This document shows positions 1 through 8,367 of a DNA stretch of 64,000 nt, piece by piece (position 1 is the first letter of the stretch; each line of letters opens with the position of its first letter). Source of the DNA: Pseudomonas gessardii (GTDB lineage: Bacteria; Pseudomonadota; Gammaproteobacteria; Pseudomonadales; Pseudomonadaceae); NCBI RefSeq assembly GCF_001983165.1, contig NZ_MNPU01000016.1, forward strand, positions 60,415 through 124,414. Reading direction: 5' to 3'. The notes under the pieces were generated by a model. It was given only the letters and a program-made list of their open reading frames with translations. It was not told the DNA's origin and ran no database searches. Position numbers and translations under genes: made by a program.

Positions 1-598
1 CCCCGCCGCCGACCTGATCATCCTGCCCGGTTCAAAAAGCGTGCGCAGCGACCTGGCCTACCTGCGCGCCAATGGCTGGGACACTGCCATTGCCCGGCAC
101 CTGCGTTACGGCGGCAAGGTGCTGGGCATCTGCGGCGGCCTGCAAATGCTGGGCGAGCAGGTCCACGACCCGCTGGGCCTGGAAGGCATGCCGGGTTCCA
201 GTGCTGGCCTGGGCCTGCTGGCCTTGAGCACCACCCTGGAGGCCGAGAAACAATTGCGCAATGTGCGGGGCCGCTTGGCGTTGGAAGAGGCACCGGTCAG
301 CGGTTATGAGATCCATGCGGGCGTGACCCGAGGTGCCGCCCTGGAGCAGCCAGCGGTGCGTCTGGATGATGGCCGCAGCGACGGTGCTTGTAGCGATGAC
401 GGGCAGATCCTCGGCACTTATCTGCATGGCCTGTTCGAGACGCCCGCCGCCTGCAGCGCCTTGTTGCGCTGGGCCGGTTTGCAGGAGGTGCAGGACGTCG
501 ATTACCACGGCCTGCGCGAGCGCGATATCGAGCGCTTGGCGGATTTGGTGGAGCAGCATTTGGATACCCGGTTGCTGCGCCAGTTATGTGGGATTTGA
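1..598 (+). CDS. cobQ: Cobyric acid synthase CobQ, C-terminal part (5' end outside window)
   Basis: CobQ amidates the b, d, e and g side chains of adenosylcobyrinic acid a,c-diamide with glutamine-derived ammonia, in the cytoplasm. Only the C-terminal glutamine amidotransferase-like part is present. The frame is open from base 2 with no start, and begins with the family stretch [15 protein letters not shown]. The nucleophile-elbow region [14 protein letters not shown] follows, with its Cys, and a GYEIHAG segment and a C-terminal YLHGLF His region come later. It is the first gene seen of a cob operon and ends 10 bases before cobU. The identity is clear from motif order and context; the missing N-terminal dethiobiotin-synthetase-like domain lies left of the window. 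Confidence 0.95.
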   Translation, partial: PAADLIILPGSKSVRSDLAYLRANGWDTAIARHLRYGGKVLGICGGLQMLGEQVHDPLGLEGMPGSSAGLGLLALSTTLEAEKQLRNVRGRLALEEAPVSGYEIHAGVTRGAALEQPAVRLDDGRSDGACSDDGQILGTYLHGLFETPAACSALLRWAGLQEVQDVDYHGLRERDIERLADLVEQHLDTRLLRQLCGI

Positions 599-608
599 GG
601 GCTTGACC

Positions 609-1130
609 ATGTTGCAATTGATCCTCGGCGGCGCCCGCTCCGGTAAAAGCCGCCTGGCGGAAAAACTCGCCAGCGACAGCGCCATGCCCGTCACCTATAT
701 CGCCACCAGCCAGCCCCAGGATGGTGAAATGAACGCGCGCGTGGCCCTGCATCGCCAGCGTCGCCCACGTGAGTGGGGGCTGGTCGAGGAGCCGCTGGAA
801 CTGGCGCGGGTTCTGCGTGAAAACGCCGCCCCTGGGCATTGCCTGCTGGTCGATTGCCTGACCCTGTGGCTTACCAACCTGCTGATGCTGGACGACCCGC
901 AGCGCCTGGGGGGCGAGCGCGAACACTTGCTGGACTGCCTGGCGTCGCTGCCGGGGGAAATCATTTTTGTCAGCAACGAGACCGGACTGGGTGTCGTACC
1001 GCTGGGCGAATTGACTCGCCGCTATGTGGATGAAGCCGGTTGGCTGCATCAAGCCCTGGCCGAGCGCTGTCAGCGTGTTGTGCTGACTGTTGCGGGCCTG
1101 CCCCTGACTTTGAAAGGTACTGCGTTATGA
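609..1130 (+). CDS. cobU: Adenosylcobinamide kinase / adenosylcobinamide-phosphate guanylyltransferase
   Basis: This bifunctional enzyme (CobU, CobP in P. denitrificans naming) phosphorylates adenosylcobinamide and then transfers GMP to give adenosylcobinamide-GDP. The 173-residue protein has the usual family length. It has a P-loop GGARSGKS at residues 7-14, and a later [10 protein letters not shown] motif typical of the family. The ATG at 609 follows the cobQ stop by 10 bases, which fits an operon; upstream in-frame codons would only read into cobQ. Its stop overlaps the cobT start (ATGA at 1127-1130), so translation is probably coupled. Confidence 0.95.
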   Translation: MLQLILGGARSGKSRLAEKLASDSAMPVTYIATSQPQDGEMNARVALHRQRRPREWGLVEEPLELARVLRENAAPGHCLLVDCLTLWLTNLLMLDDPQRLGGEREHLLDCLASLPGEIIFVSNETGLGVVPLGELTRRYVDEAGWLHQALAERCQRVVLTVAGLPLTLKGTAL

Positions 1131-2182
1131 GCCCATCCTGGTGGCTGGACCCGTGCAAGGCGCTGGACGCCGCGGCCTATGAACAAGCCCTGGCCCGCCA
1201 GCAGCAACTGACCAAGCCCGCCGGGTCCCTGGGGCAACTGGAGGCGCTGGCGGTGCAACTGGCCGGCTTGCAGGGCCGGCTCAAGCCGACGGTCGAGCAG
1301 GTGTGGATCGCTATCTTTGCCGGCGATCACGGCGTGGTCGCCGAAGGGGTCTCGGCCTATCCCCAGGAAGTCACCGCGCAGATGCTGCACAACTTTGTCA
1401 GCGGCGGTGCGGCGATCAGCGTGCTGGCCCGGCAACTGGATGCACAACTGGAAGTGGTGGACCTGGGCACCGTGACCCCAGCGCTCGACCTGCCGGGCGT
1501 GCGTCACCTGAATATCGCCCCGGGCACGGCCAATTTCGTGCTGGGCGCGGCCATGACCGAGGCCCAGGGCCGGCTGGCCCTGGCGGCGGGACGTGCCAGT
1601 GTGCAGCGCGCACTCAACGCCGGTGCGCAGTTGTTTATTGGCGGCGAGATGGGCATCGGCAATACCACCGCCGCCAGTGCGCTGGCCTGTGCCTTGCTCG
1701 ATTGCCCGGTCAGCGACCTGACCGGTCCCGGCACCGGCCTGAATGCCCAGGGCGTGAGCCATAAAGTGGCGGTGATCGAGCGCGCCCTGGCAGTGCATGC
1801 TGGGCAGCGCGGCGACCCGTTGCAGACCTTGTTCAATCTTGGTGGCCTGGAGATTGCCGGGTTGGTGGGGGCGTATCTGGCCTGCGCCCAGGCGGGGGTG
1901 GTGGTGCTGGTCGACGGGTTTATCTGCACCGTCGCGGCCCTGGTTGCCACGCGCCTCAATCCGTCGTGCCGGCCTTGGCTGTTGTTTGGCCACCGGGGCG
2001 CCGAGCCGGGCCATCGCCATGTGTTGCAAAGCCTTGGCGCCGAGCCGCTGCTGGAACTGGGCCTGCGCCTGGGCGAGGGCAGTGGCGCGGCGCTGGCAGT
2101 GCCCCTGTTGCGCCTGGCCTGTGCGTTGCACGGGCAGATGGCCACGTTCGCAGAAGCCGCCGTGGCGGATCGCCCGGCATGA
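1127..2182 (+). CDS. cobT: Nicotinate-nucleotide-dimethylbenzimidazole phosphoribosyltransferase
   Basis: CobT makes alpha-ribazole phosphate from dimethylbenzimidazole and nicotinate mononucleotide, the lower-ligand branch of B12 synthesis. The protein is 351 residues, a normal family length. Diagnostic segments are [12 protein letters not shown] near the N-terminus, [28 protein letters not shown], and [12 protein letters not shown] near the C-terminus, whose Glu corresponds to the family catalytic base. It overlaps cobU upstream and cobC downstream by ATGA junctions, so the four middle cob genes form one coupled unit. Confidence 0.96.
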   Translation: MSPSWWLDPCKALDAAAYEQALARQQQLTKPAGSLGQLEALAVQLAGLQGRLKPTVEQVWIAIFAGDHGVVAEGVSAYPQEVTAQMLHNFVSGGAAISVLARQLDAQLEVVDLGTVTPALDLPGVRHLNIAPGTANFVLGAAMTEAQGRLALAAGRASVQRALNAGAQLFIGGEMGIGNTTAASALACALLDCPVSDLTGPGTGLNAQGVSHKVAVIERALAVHAGQRGDPLQTLFNLGGLEIAGLVGAYLACAQAGVVVLVDGFICTVAALVATRLNPSCRPWLLFGHRGAEPGHRHVLQSLGAEPLLELGLRLGEGSGAALAVPLLRLACALHGQMATFAEAAVADRPA

Positions 2183-2754
2183 CCTTGCACCTGGACCTGC
2201 TGCGCCATGGCGAAACCGAACTGGGCGGCGGCTTGCGCGGCAGCCTGGATGATGCGCTGACGGCCAAGGGTTGGGCGCAGATGCGCGAGGCCGTGCGGGA
2301 GCACGGGCCGTGGGATCGCCTGGTCAGCTCACCGCTGCAACGCTGTGCACGTTTCGCTGAAGAGTTGGGCGCACGCCTGAACCTGCCGGTGAGCCTGGAA
2401 CAGGCTCTACAGGAGCTGCATTTCGGCGCTTGGGAAGGGCAGAGTGCGGCGCAGTTGATGGAAACCGATGCCGAGGCATTGGGCCTGTTCTGGGCCGATC
2501 CCTATCGCTTTACTCCACCGGATGGCGAGCCTGTCGCGGCGTTTTCCCAGCGCGTACGCGGTGCAGTCCTACGCTTGCATCAACTGTATGCCGGTCAACG
2601 GGTGCTGTTGATCAGTCATGGTGGCGTCATGCGTTTACTGCTGGCCGAGGCCCGTGGCTTGCCCCGTGAACAGTTGCTGAATGTCGAGGTGGGCCACGGC
2701 GGCTTGTTCAGCCTGCGGGTCGAGGCCGATGGTGTGTTGAGCGAGGGCGCCTGA
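2179..2754 (+). CDS. cobC: Alpha-ribazole phosphatase (histidine phosphatase family)
   Basis: It dephosphorylates alpha-ribazole-5'-phosphate (or adenosylcobalamin-5'-phosphate) late in B12 assembly. The 191-residue protein has the histidine-phosphatase signature LLRHGET with the phospho-acceptor at His10, an Arg in SSPLQRC, a Glu in the LHFGAWEG segment and the second His in [10 protein letters not shown]. The start at 2179 is set by the ATGA overlap with cobT. The stop is followed at once by the cobS ATG at 2755. The general family is certain; the B12 role rests on the operon. Confidence 0.93.
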   Translation: MTLHLDLLRHGETELGGGLRGSLDDALTAKGWAQMREAVREHGPWDRLVSSPLQRCARFAEELGARLNLPVSLEQALQELHFGAWEGQSAAQLMETDAEALGLFWADPYRFTPPDGEPVAAFSQRVRGAVLRLHQLYAGQRVLLISHGGVMRLLLAEARGLPREQLLNVEVGHGGLFSLRVEADGVLSEGA

Positions 2755-3483
2755 ATGCTGCCGTTCTGGATTGCCCTGCAGTTTCTCAGCAGCCTGCCGA
2801 TTCGCTTGCCAGGCATGCCGCAACCCCAGGAACTGGGGCGCTCGCTGCTGTTTTATCCGCTGGTGGGGTTGTTGTTCGGCCTGCTGCTATGGGGCCTGAA
2901 CACGCTGTTGATGGGCGCACCGTTGCTGTTGCACGCGGCCCTGCTGCTGACGGCCTGGGTGTTGCTCAGCGGTGGCCTGCACCTGGATGGCCTGGCGGAC
3001 AGCGCTGACGCCTGGCTGGGTGGCTTTGGCGACCGCGAACGCACCCTGAGCATCATGAAGGACCCGCGCAGCGGCCCGATTGCCGTGGTCACCCTGGGCT
3101 TGGTGCTGCTGCTCAAATTCAGCGCCCTGGTGGCCCTGATTGAGCAACACAATGGCGCCGCATTGATCCTCGCGCCGTTGATCGGTCGCAGCTCGCTGCT
3201 GGCACTGTTTCTCACCACCCGTTACGTGCGCACCGGGGGCCTGGGCCAGGCGCTGGCTGACCATTTGCCACGGATTGTCGGGCAGCAGGTGCTGATCCTC
3301 AGTGGCCTGGCGTGTGTGTTGATCGGCGGTTTCAGCGGCGGGATTGCGGTGTTGCTGGCGGCCATCTGCTTTGTGGGCTTGCGGCAGGTGATGATCAATC
3401 GACTGGGCGGCACCACCGGTGACACGGCCGGCGCCTTGTTGGAACTGCTGGAAGTGGCGGTGTTGATTGGCCTGGTTCTGTAA
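2755..3483 (+). CDS. cobS: Adenosylcobinamide-GDP ribazoletransferase (cobalamin synthase)
   Basis: This inner-membrane enzyme joins adenosylcobinamide-GDP and alpha-ribazole (phosphate) to form the finished cobalamin skeleton. The 242-residue protein is strongly hydrophobic with several membrane segments. It has the family motif HLDGLADSADAWLGG, followed by ERTLSIMKDPRSGPIAV, with the acidic residues expected to bind Mg2+. It starts directly after the cobC stop and is the last gene of the operon; no clear terminator was seen in the 40 bases after it. Confidence 0.95.
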   Translation: MLPFWIALQFLSSLPIRLPGMPQPQELGRSLLFYPLVGLLFGLLLWGLNTLLMGAPLLLHAALLLTAWVLLSGGLHLDGLADSADAWLGGFGDRERTLSIMKDPRSGPIAVVTLGLVLLLKFSALVALIEQHNGAALILAPLIGRSSLLALFLTTRYVRTGGLGQALADHLPRIVGQQVLILSGLACVLIGGFSGGIAVLLAAICFVGLRQVMINRLGGTTGDTAGALLELLEVAVLIGLVL

Positions 3484-3490
3484 CACTTTC

Positions 3491-3526
3491 TTGCATTTCC
3501 TTAATCGCGGGTATATACACGCTCCA
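3491..3526 (+). promoter_or_regulatory. Candidate sigma-70 promoter of the MarR gene with embedded operator
   Basis: TTGCAT (3491-3496) and TATACA (3514-3519) are 17 bases apart. The palindrome GCGGGTATATACACGC (3507-3522) covers the -10 box. The expected transcription start falls at about 3526, the A of the ATG, so the regulator may be made from a leaderless mRNA and may repress itself. This is read from sequence only. Confidence 0.5.
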
Positions 3527-3930
3527 TGCTTGCCTCCCAATGTTTATGTATCAACCTGCGTCGTGCCGCCCGTGGCGTCAGCAGGCACTATGACGGCGCC
3601 CTCGATGGCTTCGGGATCAACGTCGCCCAGTATTCCTTGCTGTGTAACCTGCAGCGTCTGAATCAACCGAGCATTTCCAGCCTGGCCGATGCCATGGGCC
3701 TGGACCGCAGCACCCTGGGGCGTAACCTGCGGGTGCTGGAGGGTGAAGGCCTGGTGCGCTGGGTCGAGGGCAATGACCTGCGCAATCGCCTGGTGGTGCT
3801 CACGGAAGAAGGCAAACAGCGCCTGGCGGCTGCGTTGCCGGCCTGGGAAGCGGCGCAGCAGAAACTGATCGATAAGTTGGGCGTGCAAAAACGCGAAACC
3901 CTGTTGGCCTTGCTGGACGAACTCGCTTAA
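3526..3930 (+). CDS. MarR-family transcriptional regulator
   Basis: The 134-residue protein has the N-terminal helix LRRAARGVSRHYDGAL and a winged helix-turn-helix (SISSLADAMGLDRSTLGRNL, then the DLRNRLVVLTEEG wing), as in MarR repressors with one domain that dimerise. It probably controls the MFS gene that follows, because a 16-base palindrome before that gene recurs with one mismatch before this one. No Shine-Dalgarno sequence precedes ATG 3526, yet the protein begins at the normal place for the family, which supports a leaderless start. The ligand is unknown. Confidence 0.88.
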   Translation: MLASQCLCINLRRAARGVSRHYDGALDGFGINVAQYSLLCNLQRLNQPSISSLADAMGLDRSTLGRNLRVLEGEGLVRWVEGNDLRNRLVVLTEEGKQRLAAALPAWEAAQQKLIDKLGVQKRETLLALLDELA

Positions 3931-3952
3931 ACGCGGGCTTGTTCGACTACAA

Positions 3953-3968
3953 GCGGGTATATACCCGC
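3953..3968. promoter_or_regulatory. Perfect 16-bp palindrome, probable MarR operator before the MFS gene
   Basis: GCGGGTATATACCCGC is identical to its reverse complement. It lies 15 bases before the MFS ATG and just ahead of its ribosome binding site. The near-identical copy at 3507-3522 lies before the regulator. Two copies at the two starts of one locus are the pattern of an autoregulated MarR repressor; binding is inferred. Confidence 0.7.
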
Positions 3969-3983
3969 AAGCGGAGAATAATA

Positions 3984-5192
3984 ATGACCTCGATGTGGCG
4001 TACCAGTGGCTGGATTCTTGTCGGAAGTGCGCTGATCCTGGCCCTTTCCCTGGGCGTGCGGCATGGCTTTGGCCTGTTCCTGGCGCCGATGAGCGCCGAG
4101 TTCGGCTGGGGGCGTGAAACCTTTGCCTTTGCCATCGCCCTGCAAAACCTGATCTGGGGCCTGGCACAGCCGTTTACCGGGGCCCTGGCCGACCGCTTTG
4201 GTGCGGCCAAAGTGGTGATGATCGGCGGCGTGCTGTATGCCTTGGGCCTGGTGTTCATGGGCTTGTCGGATTCGGCGTGGTCGTTGTCCCTGAGTGCTGG
4301 TTTGCTGATCGGTATCGGCCTGTCGGGCACCTCGTTTTCGGTGATCCTCGGCGTGGTCGGGCGTGCCGTGGCCCCGGAAAAACGCAGCATGGCCATGGGC
4401 ATTGCCAGTGCCGCCGGCTCTTTCGGCCAGTTCGCCATGTTGCCGGGCACCCTGGGCCTGATTGGCTGGCTGGGCTGGTCCGCCGCCTTGCTGGTGCTGG
4501 GCCTGCTGGTGGCGCTGATCGTGCCGCTGGTGACGATGATCAAGGATCGCCCGCTGCCGGTCATGGCCGGCCAGCAAACCCTGCGCGAAGCCTTGCAGGA
4601 AGCCTGTTCCCATTCCGGCTTCTGGTTGCTGGCCTTCGGTTTTTTTGTCTGCGGGTTCCAGGTGGTGTTTATCGGCGTGCACCTGCCGGCGTACCTGGTG
4701 GATCAGCATCTGCCGGCGACTGTCGGCACCACGGTGCTGGCGCTGATCGGCCTGTTCAATATCGTCGGCACCTACACCGCCGGCTGGCTCGGCGGGCGGA
4801 TGTCCAAGCCACGCTTGCTCACCGCGTTGTACCTGTTGCGGGCGGTGGTGATCGTGTTGTTCCTGTGGGCGCCGGTGACGCAGATGAGCGCCTATCTGTT
4901 TGGCATGGCCATGGGCTTTTTGTGGCTGTCGACCGTGCCCCTGACCAACGGTACGGTGGCGACCTTGTTTGGCGTGAGAAACCTGTCGATGCTGGGTGGG
5001 ATCGTGTTCCTGTTCCATCAGTTAGGCTCGTTCCTCGGCGGTTGGCTGGGGGGCGTGGTCTATGATCGAACCGGCAACTACGATTTGATCTGGCAGGTGG
5101 CGATTGTCTTGAGCCTGCTCGCAGCCGCCCTTAACTGGCCCGTGCGTGAGCGGCCGGTGGCCAGGTTGCAGGCGCAGATGGGGGTCGCATGA
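3984..5192 (+). CDS. MFS transporter
   Basis: A 402-residue major facilitator superfamily carrier with about twelve hydrophobic segments. The loop between helices 2 and 3 reads GALADRFGAAKVVMIGG, a form of the MFS DRxG motif. The second half has an equivalent GWLGGRMSKPRLL loop. ATG 3984 is chosen because GGAG at 3973-3976 lies seven bases before it; a start further upstream would overlap the operator. The gene follows the MarR gene by 53 bases and is probably repressed by it. Its stop overlaps the start of a 39-residue ORF. The substrate cannot be told from sequence; export of a small toxic or aromatic compound and uptake of an organic anion are both possible. Confidence 0.88.
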   Translation: MTSMWRTSGWILVGSALILALSLGVRHGFGLFLAPMSAEFGWGRETFAFAIALQNLIWGLAQPFTGALADRFGAAKVVMIGGVLYALGLVFMGLSDSAWSLSLSAGLLIGIGLSGTSFSVILGVVGRAVAPEKRSMAMGIASAAGSFGQFAMLPGTLGLIGWLGWSAALLVLGLLVALIVPLVTMIKDRPLPVMAGQQTLREALQEACSHSGFWLLAFGFFVCGFQVVFIGVHLPAYLVDQHLPATVGTTVLALIGLFNIVGTYTAGWLGGRMSKPRLLTALYLLRAVVIVLFLWAPVTQMSAYLFGMAMGFLWLSTVPLTNGTVATLFGVRNLSMLGGIVFLFHQLGSFLGGWLGGVVYDRTGNYDLIWQVAIVLSLLAAALNWPVRERPVARLQAQMGVA

Positions 5193-5308
5193 ACTCAATC
5201 GGGTACTGGTTAGGCGCCGCCGGCCTGTTGGCGCTGTTGCTACTGGCCTGGTGGGGCTGGCAGCGCAGCGGGCTGGCGTTGATGCAACTGGGTATGGCGA
5301 TCTGTTAA
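5189..5308 (+). CDS. 39-residue single-span membrane protein coupled to the MFS gene
   Basis: The ORF begins at ATG 5189 in an ATGA overlap with the MFS stop and ends at TAA 5306-5308. The product, starting MNSIGYWLGAAGLLALL, has one long hydrophobic stretch (about residues 5-22) and then a short tail with Trp, Gln and Arg (GWQRSG). This is what a small accessory membrane peptide looks like. It could also be a chance ORF kept open by codon bias, but the exact stop-start overlap favours translation. No family is recognised. Confidence 0.5.
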   Translation: MNSIGYWLGAAGLLALLLLAWWGWQRSGLALMQLGMAIC

Positions 5309-5342
5309 GTTGCTTGCCTGACTTTGCCCAAGGACATCCGAC

Positions 5343-5894
5343 ATGTTGATGCGCTGGCTCGCAGTACCCGCCCTGGCGGTGGCTTTTGGCGGTGTGGCCA
5401 TGGCCGCCGATTGCCCGCCGTTGCTCGAAGGCCAATTGCCGAAGTTGCGCGCCAAGGAATCCATCGCGCTGTGCCAGCGGTTTGCCGGCAAGCCCCTGGT
5501 GATCGTCAACACCGCCAGTTTTTGTGGGTTCGCTCCGCAGTTCAAGGGCCTGGAGGCGCTGTATCAGCGTTACAAGGGCGACGGCCTGGAAGTGATTGGC
5601 GTGCCTTCCGACGACTTCAAGCAGGAAGCCAAGACGGGCGAGGAGACGGCCAAGGTCTGCTATGTGAACTACGGCGTGACCTTCACCATGACCGAGCCAC
5701 AGAAGGTCAGGGGGGCGGATGCCGTGCACCTGTTCAAGGTCCTGGCCGAGCAGAGCAATGCGCCGAAGTGGAATTTCTACAAGTACGTGGTGGATCGCCA
5801 GGGCCGGGTGATCGCCAGCTTCTCCAGCCTGACCAAGCCTGACAGCCCGGAGCTGATCAAGGCTGTGGAGCAGGCGCTGGCTTCCAAGCCCTGA
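5343..5894 (+). CDS. Glutathione peroxidase-like thiol peroxidase, exported
   Basis: The 183-residue protein begins with a signal peptide ([22 protein letters not shown], cleavage near residue 22), so it acts outside the cytoplasm. The glutathione peroxidase core follows: VNTASFCGF with peroxidatic Cys61, then [26 protein letters not shown], and the C-terminal [14 protein letters not shown] with the Trp and Asn of the catalytic tetrad. Cys replaces Sec, as is normal in bacteria, so thioredoxin-like reductants are likelier than glutathione. An AAGGA sequence lies before the start. It converges with the porin gene on a shared terminator. Confidence 0.88.
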   Translation: MLMRWLAVPALAVAFGGVAMAADCPPLLEGQLPKLRAKESIALCQRFAGKPLVIVNTASFCGFAPQFKGLEALYQRYKGDGLEVIGVPSDDFKQEAKTGEETAKVCYVNYGVTFTMTEPQKVRGADAVHLFKVLAEQSNAPKWNFYKYVVDRQGRVIASFSSLTKPDSPELIKAVEQALASKP

Positions 5895-5905
5895 TTGGCG
5901 GCCAC

Positions 5906-5946
5906 TAAAAAGCCCCGCCTCCTGTGCAGGAGAGCGGGGCTTTTTT
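5906..5946. terminator. Bidirectional intrinsic terminator between peroxidase and porin genes
   Basis: AAAAAGCCCCGC (5906-5917) pairs with GCGGGGCTTTTTT (5934-5946). It has A-run and T-run flanks, so it can work for both convergent genes. Confidence 0.9.
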
Positions 5947-5959
5947 ATACGGCGTTGGA

Positions 5960-7234
5960 TCAGAACTTGTACGTCATGCCCAGGCCAAAACCGTTGGCGC
6001 TGTTTTTGTACTTGGCGTTGTAGCTTGCCAGAGCGTTGGAGCGGTTGACGCTGACTTCTTCTTCCTTGAGGTAGGAGTAGGCCAGGTCGATGGTCATGTT
6101 ATCCATGACGGCGTAGCCCAGGCCAACACTGAAGATGGTCCGGTCGCCGGTAGGAATACGCGGCGAACGATCCGTGTTGTTGGTGGGCGACTGGTCGAAG
6201 GTCAAGCCGGTACGCAGCACAACCTGCTTGGTCAGCTGGTACGAGGTGCCCACGGCATAGGCCCAGGTATCGTGCCAGTTCTGCTCTTCCTTGATGGTGC
6301 CCACCAAGCCGGGTGCCAGGCCGCCACCGGCGCTTGTCACGCCTTTGTTGTCGACGGTGATGTCTTTCAGACGGCTCCAGCGCGTCCAGGTTGCACCGGC
6401 ATACAGCTTCCAGGCGTCGTTCATGTCCTGGGTCACCGACAGGTCCCAGGATTCAGGCGTGTCGATTTTCAGCGATGCATCATAGCGCCCGGTAGCCAGG
6501 GCACCGGAGGTCGCCGCAGGCGCGTTGACTTCGGTGTGGCCTTCCAGCTTGTACTTGACCTTCGAGTGGTAGGTCAGGCCCACACGGGTGGTGTCGGTTG
6601 CCTGGACCAGCACGCCGGCGTTGAAGCCAATGGCGGTATCGTCGCCCTTGATCTTGATCCGGGTGTCAGGCGCGGCAGGGTTCAGTGTCAGCTCTGATTC
6701 CAGGGTGCCGGCAATGCGGTTGAAGGTTGGACCAAAACCGATGGAAACCCGGTCGTTGAAGGCGTAGCTGACCGTTGGCTGGAACGTGATGACCTGCACT
6801 TCGCTTTTGCTGCCGAAGCCGCGGCCCTGATATTTGCTCTCGTAGTCGGTAATCAGGCCGAACGGTGCATACACACCGAAGCCGACAGCCCACTGGTCAT
6901 TGAGTTTGTTGGTGTAGAAGCCGAACGGTACCGCCGTGAAGGGGACCATGTCGCCTTTGTTGGTGCCGCGGGAGCGACCGCTGACATCTTTGATATCGGT
7001 GGAGGCATCAATCACTGCAACACCGCCAGTGACTTGCTGGCCTTCAAGGCGAGCCATACCGGCAGGGTTGCCAAAAACAGTGCTTGCATCATCGGCAGAA
7101 GAGGAACGGCCCGCGAAACCGGTACCCATCCCGCTGACGCTTTGTTCGTTGAGGGCAAAGCCGCTTGCGAACAGTTGGGAAGAGGCCATGGCAACGGCGA
7201 GGCTAAGTGTGGTCTTGAGCATTACTTTTTTCAT
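5960..7234 (-). CDS. OmpP1/FadL/TodX-family outer-membrane transport protein
   Basis: A 424-residue outer-membrane barrel for uptake of long-chain fatty acids or other hydrophobic compounds. It starts MKKVMLKTTLSLAVAMASSQLFA, a signal peptide. The mature N-terminus SGFALNEQSVSGMGTGFAG and the following DASTVFGNPAGMARL are the family hallmarks (hatch domain NPA region). It ends in an aromatic residue (TYKF), as outer-membrane barrels do. The ATG at 7234 has GGAG just upstream; the earlier in-frame start would precede the signal peptide. Some Pseudomonas relatives are named FadL or linked to toluene uptake; the substrate is not readable here. Confidence 0.92.
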   Translation of the reverse strand: MKKVMLKTTLSLAVAMASSQLFASGFALNEQSVSGMGTGFAGRSSSADDASTVFGNPAGMARLEGQQVTGGVAVIDASTDIKDVSGRSRGTNKGDMVPFTAVPFGFYTNKLNDQWAVGFGVYAPFGLITDYESKYQGRGFGSKSEVQVITFQPTVSYAFNDRVSIGFGPTFNRIAGTLESELTLNPAAPDTRIKIKGDDTAIGFNAGVLVQATDTTRVGLTYHSKVKYKLEGHTEVNAPAATSGALATGRYDASLKIDTPESWDLSVTQDMNDAWKLYAGATWTRWSRLKDITVDNKGVTSAGGGLAPGLVGTIKEEQNWHDTWAYAVGTSYQLTKQVVLRTGLTFDQSPTNNTDRSPRIPTGDRTIFSVGLGYAVMDNMTIDLAYSYLKEEEVSVNRSNALASYNAKYKNSANGFGLGMTYKF

Positions 7235-7380
7235 TATTAGAACTCCGTGGTGATCACCGCTGCGGAAAGTAACAATAAAATTCACTTAGCGCTATAGGCT
7301 GTAATGTAGGAGATAGAGCTGTTTTGTAGGACAATCCGACCAAAATTGCTGCTTTTAGCCGAATCTTGCAAAGTGCCCGA

Positions 7381-7863
7381 TCAGCAGGCGACCTGTTTCA
7401 TGGGGGATACACAGGTTTGCCAGGCCTGGGTGTAATCGCGCAGCCGGCCCTGGGGATGAAATATTTCTTTCCAGATACGCGCCATGCCCAGCAGGTCGTC
7501 GGGGCGAGGCAGTTCGGGGCGTTGTTGTTCCACCAGCAACCAGGCGATGGCAGTGGCGTAACGCAAATTGACCGCCAGCTCCAACTGCGGCCCGCTGAGG
7601 AAGGCATGCTGGCTGGCGAGGCCGCGCACCAGGCTGGCACGTTCCGGGTCGAGGGCCAGGTAGTCGTCCCACAGGGCCCGGTGGCGCGGCTCGGTAATGC
7701 GATACAGGCCGTGGCCACGCCGGTCGTGCAAGGCCGAGCCCAGTCCCGATTGGCTGGCGGCAACCCCCAGCAGCAGGGATTCGGCAGTGTGGCTGTGGCA
7801 ACCCAGGTAAATCAGCGTGGGTCGGATCACATAACGACACAATTCGCTGGCGGCAATGCCCAT
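7381..7863 (-). CDS. Hypothetical protein, 160 residues
   Basis: An open frame of 160 codons with strong Pseudomonas codon bias, starting MGIAASELCRYVIRPTLIYLG. It is rich in Leu and Arg, has no signal peptide and no obvious membrane span, and has the segment PRHRALWDDYLALDPERASLVRGLA in the middle. The style (ATESLLLGVAASQSGLG-type N-terminus) resembles proteins of unknown function found in many Pseudomonas genomes, but no family is named with confidence. It lies upstream of and in the same direction as the fadL-type gene, separated by about 145 bases that hold that gene's promoter region. Confidence 0.7.
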   Translation of the reverse strand: MGIAASELCRYVIRPTLIYLGCHSHTAESLLLGVAASQSGLGSALHDRRGHGLYRITEPRHRALWDDYLALDPERASLVRGLASQHAFLSGPQLELAVNLRYATAIAWLLVEQQRPELPRPDDLLGMARIWKEIFHPQGRLRDYTQAWQTCVSPMKQVAC

Positions 7864-8092
7864 AAAACCCTCGAAACCTTGAAAGTGGTCGACGAGGCCT
7901 GAGACGGTGGGGGCTTGGCAGCGGTGGATCGGATCTCAGGCTCGTCGGAGGCGGAACCAGCCGCCTGACTTGAAGTTTAGTGTCAGATTTACGACGTAAA
8001 GGCCTGTTTTTAAAATATTTCTAGCTTGTGGTTATAAGCGTTATATCTGTTTGACCTAAAGCAAACCGACAAAAAACCAAATCGCGGGCAAT

Positions 8093-8121
8093 AAAAAACC
8101 CTGCCTTGCGGGCAGGGTTTT
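8093..8121 (-). terminator. Intrinsic terminator after the 74-residue gene
   Basis: AAAACCCTGCC (8095-8105) pairs with GGCAGGGTTTT (8111-8121) around a five-base loop. The flanking A-run gives a U-tract on the minus strand. It lies 22 bases past the stop of the gene at 8143-8367. Confidence 0.85.
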
Positions 8122-8142
8122 CGATGTTCAGCGTCGGGTCAA

Positions 8143-8367
8143 TCAGGCAACCAGGGCCTGACGGGTACGCTCGATCACGGCCTGCAGCGGCTCTGCGCTG
8201 GAGTATTGATCGGGGTACAGGCGTTCGCTGTGACGAGCGATGCCGTGTTCGTTGACCAGGGTGAAGCTGAAGCAGCCTTTGCGAGCGGCCATGATCAGGC
8301 AGTTCATTGGAGCAAAAGCATTGGTGAGGGTGCGAATGGCATCCTGAGTATGGATTTGAGTGGACAT
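8143..8367 (-). CDS. Small cytoplasmic protein, possibly DUF3509-like
   Basis: The 74-residue product starts MSTQIHTQDAIRTLTNAFAP and contains FSFTLVNEHGIARHSERLYPDQYSSAEPLQAVIERTRQAL. It is a small soluble protein with a probable beta-strand core and a C-terminal helix. It recalls the small DUF3509-type proteins confined to Pseudomonas, but this assignment is from memory of the pattern and is weak. A clear terminator follows it, which supports a real transcript. The function is unknown. Confidence 0.75.
   Translation of the reverse strand: MSTQIHTQDAIRTLTNAFAPMNCLIMAARKGCFSFTLVNEHGIARHSERLYPDQYSSAEPLQAVIERTRQALVA

Noticed and set aside
1..600. A cobalamin riboswitch for the cob genes
   Set aside because: The operon start is outside the window and no B12-box-like leader occurs between the visible cob genes.
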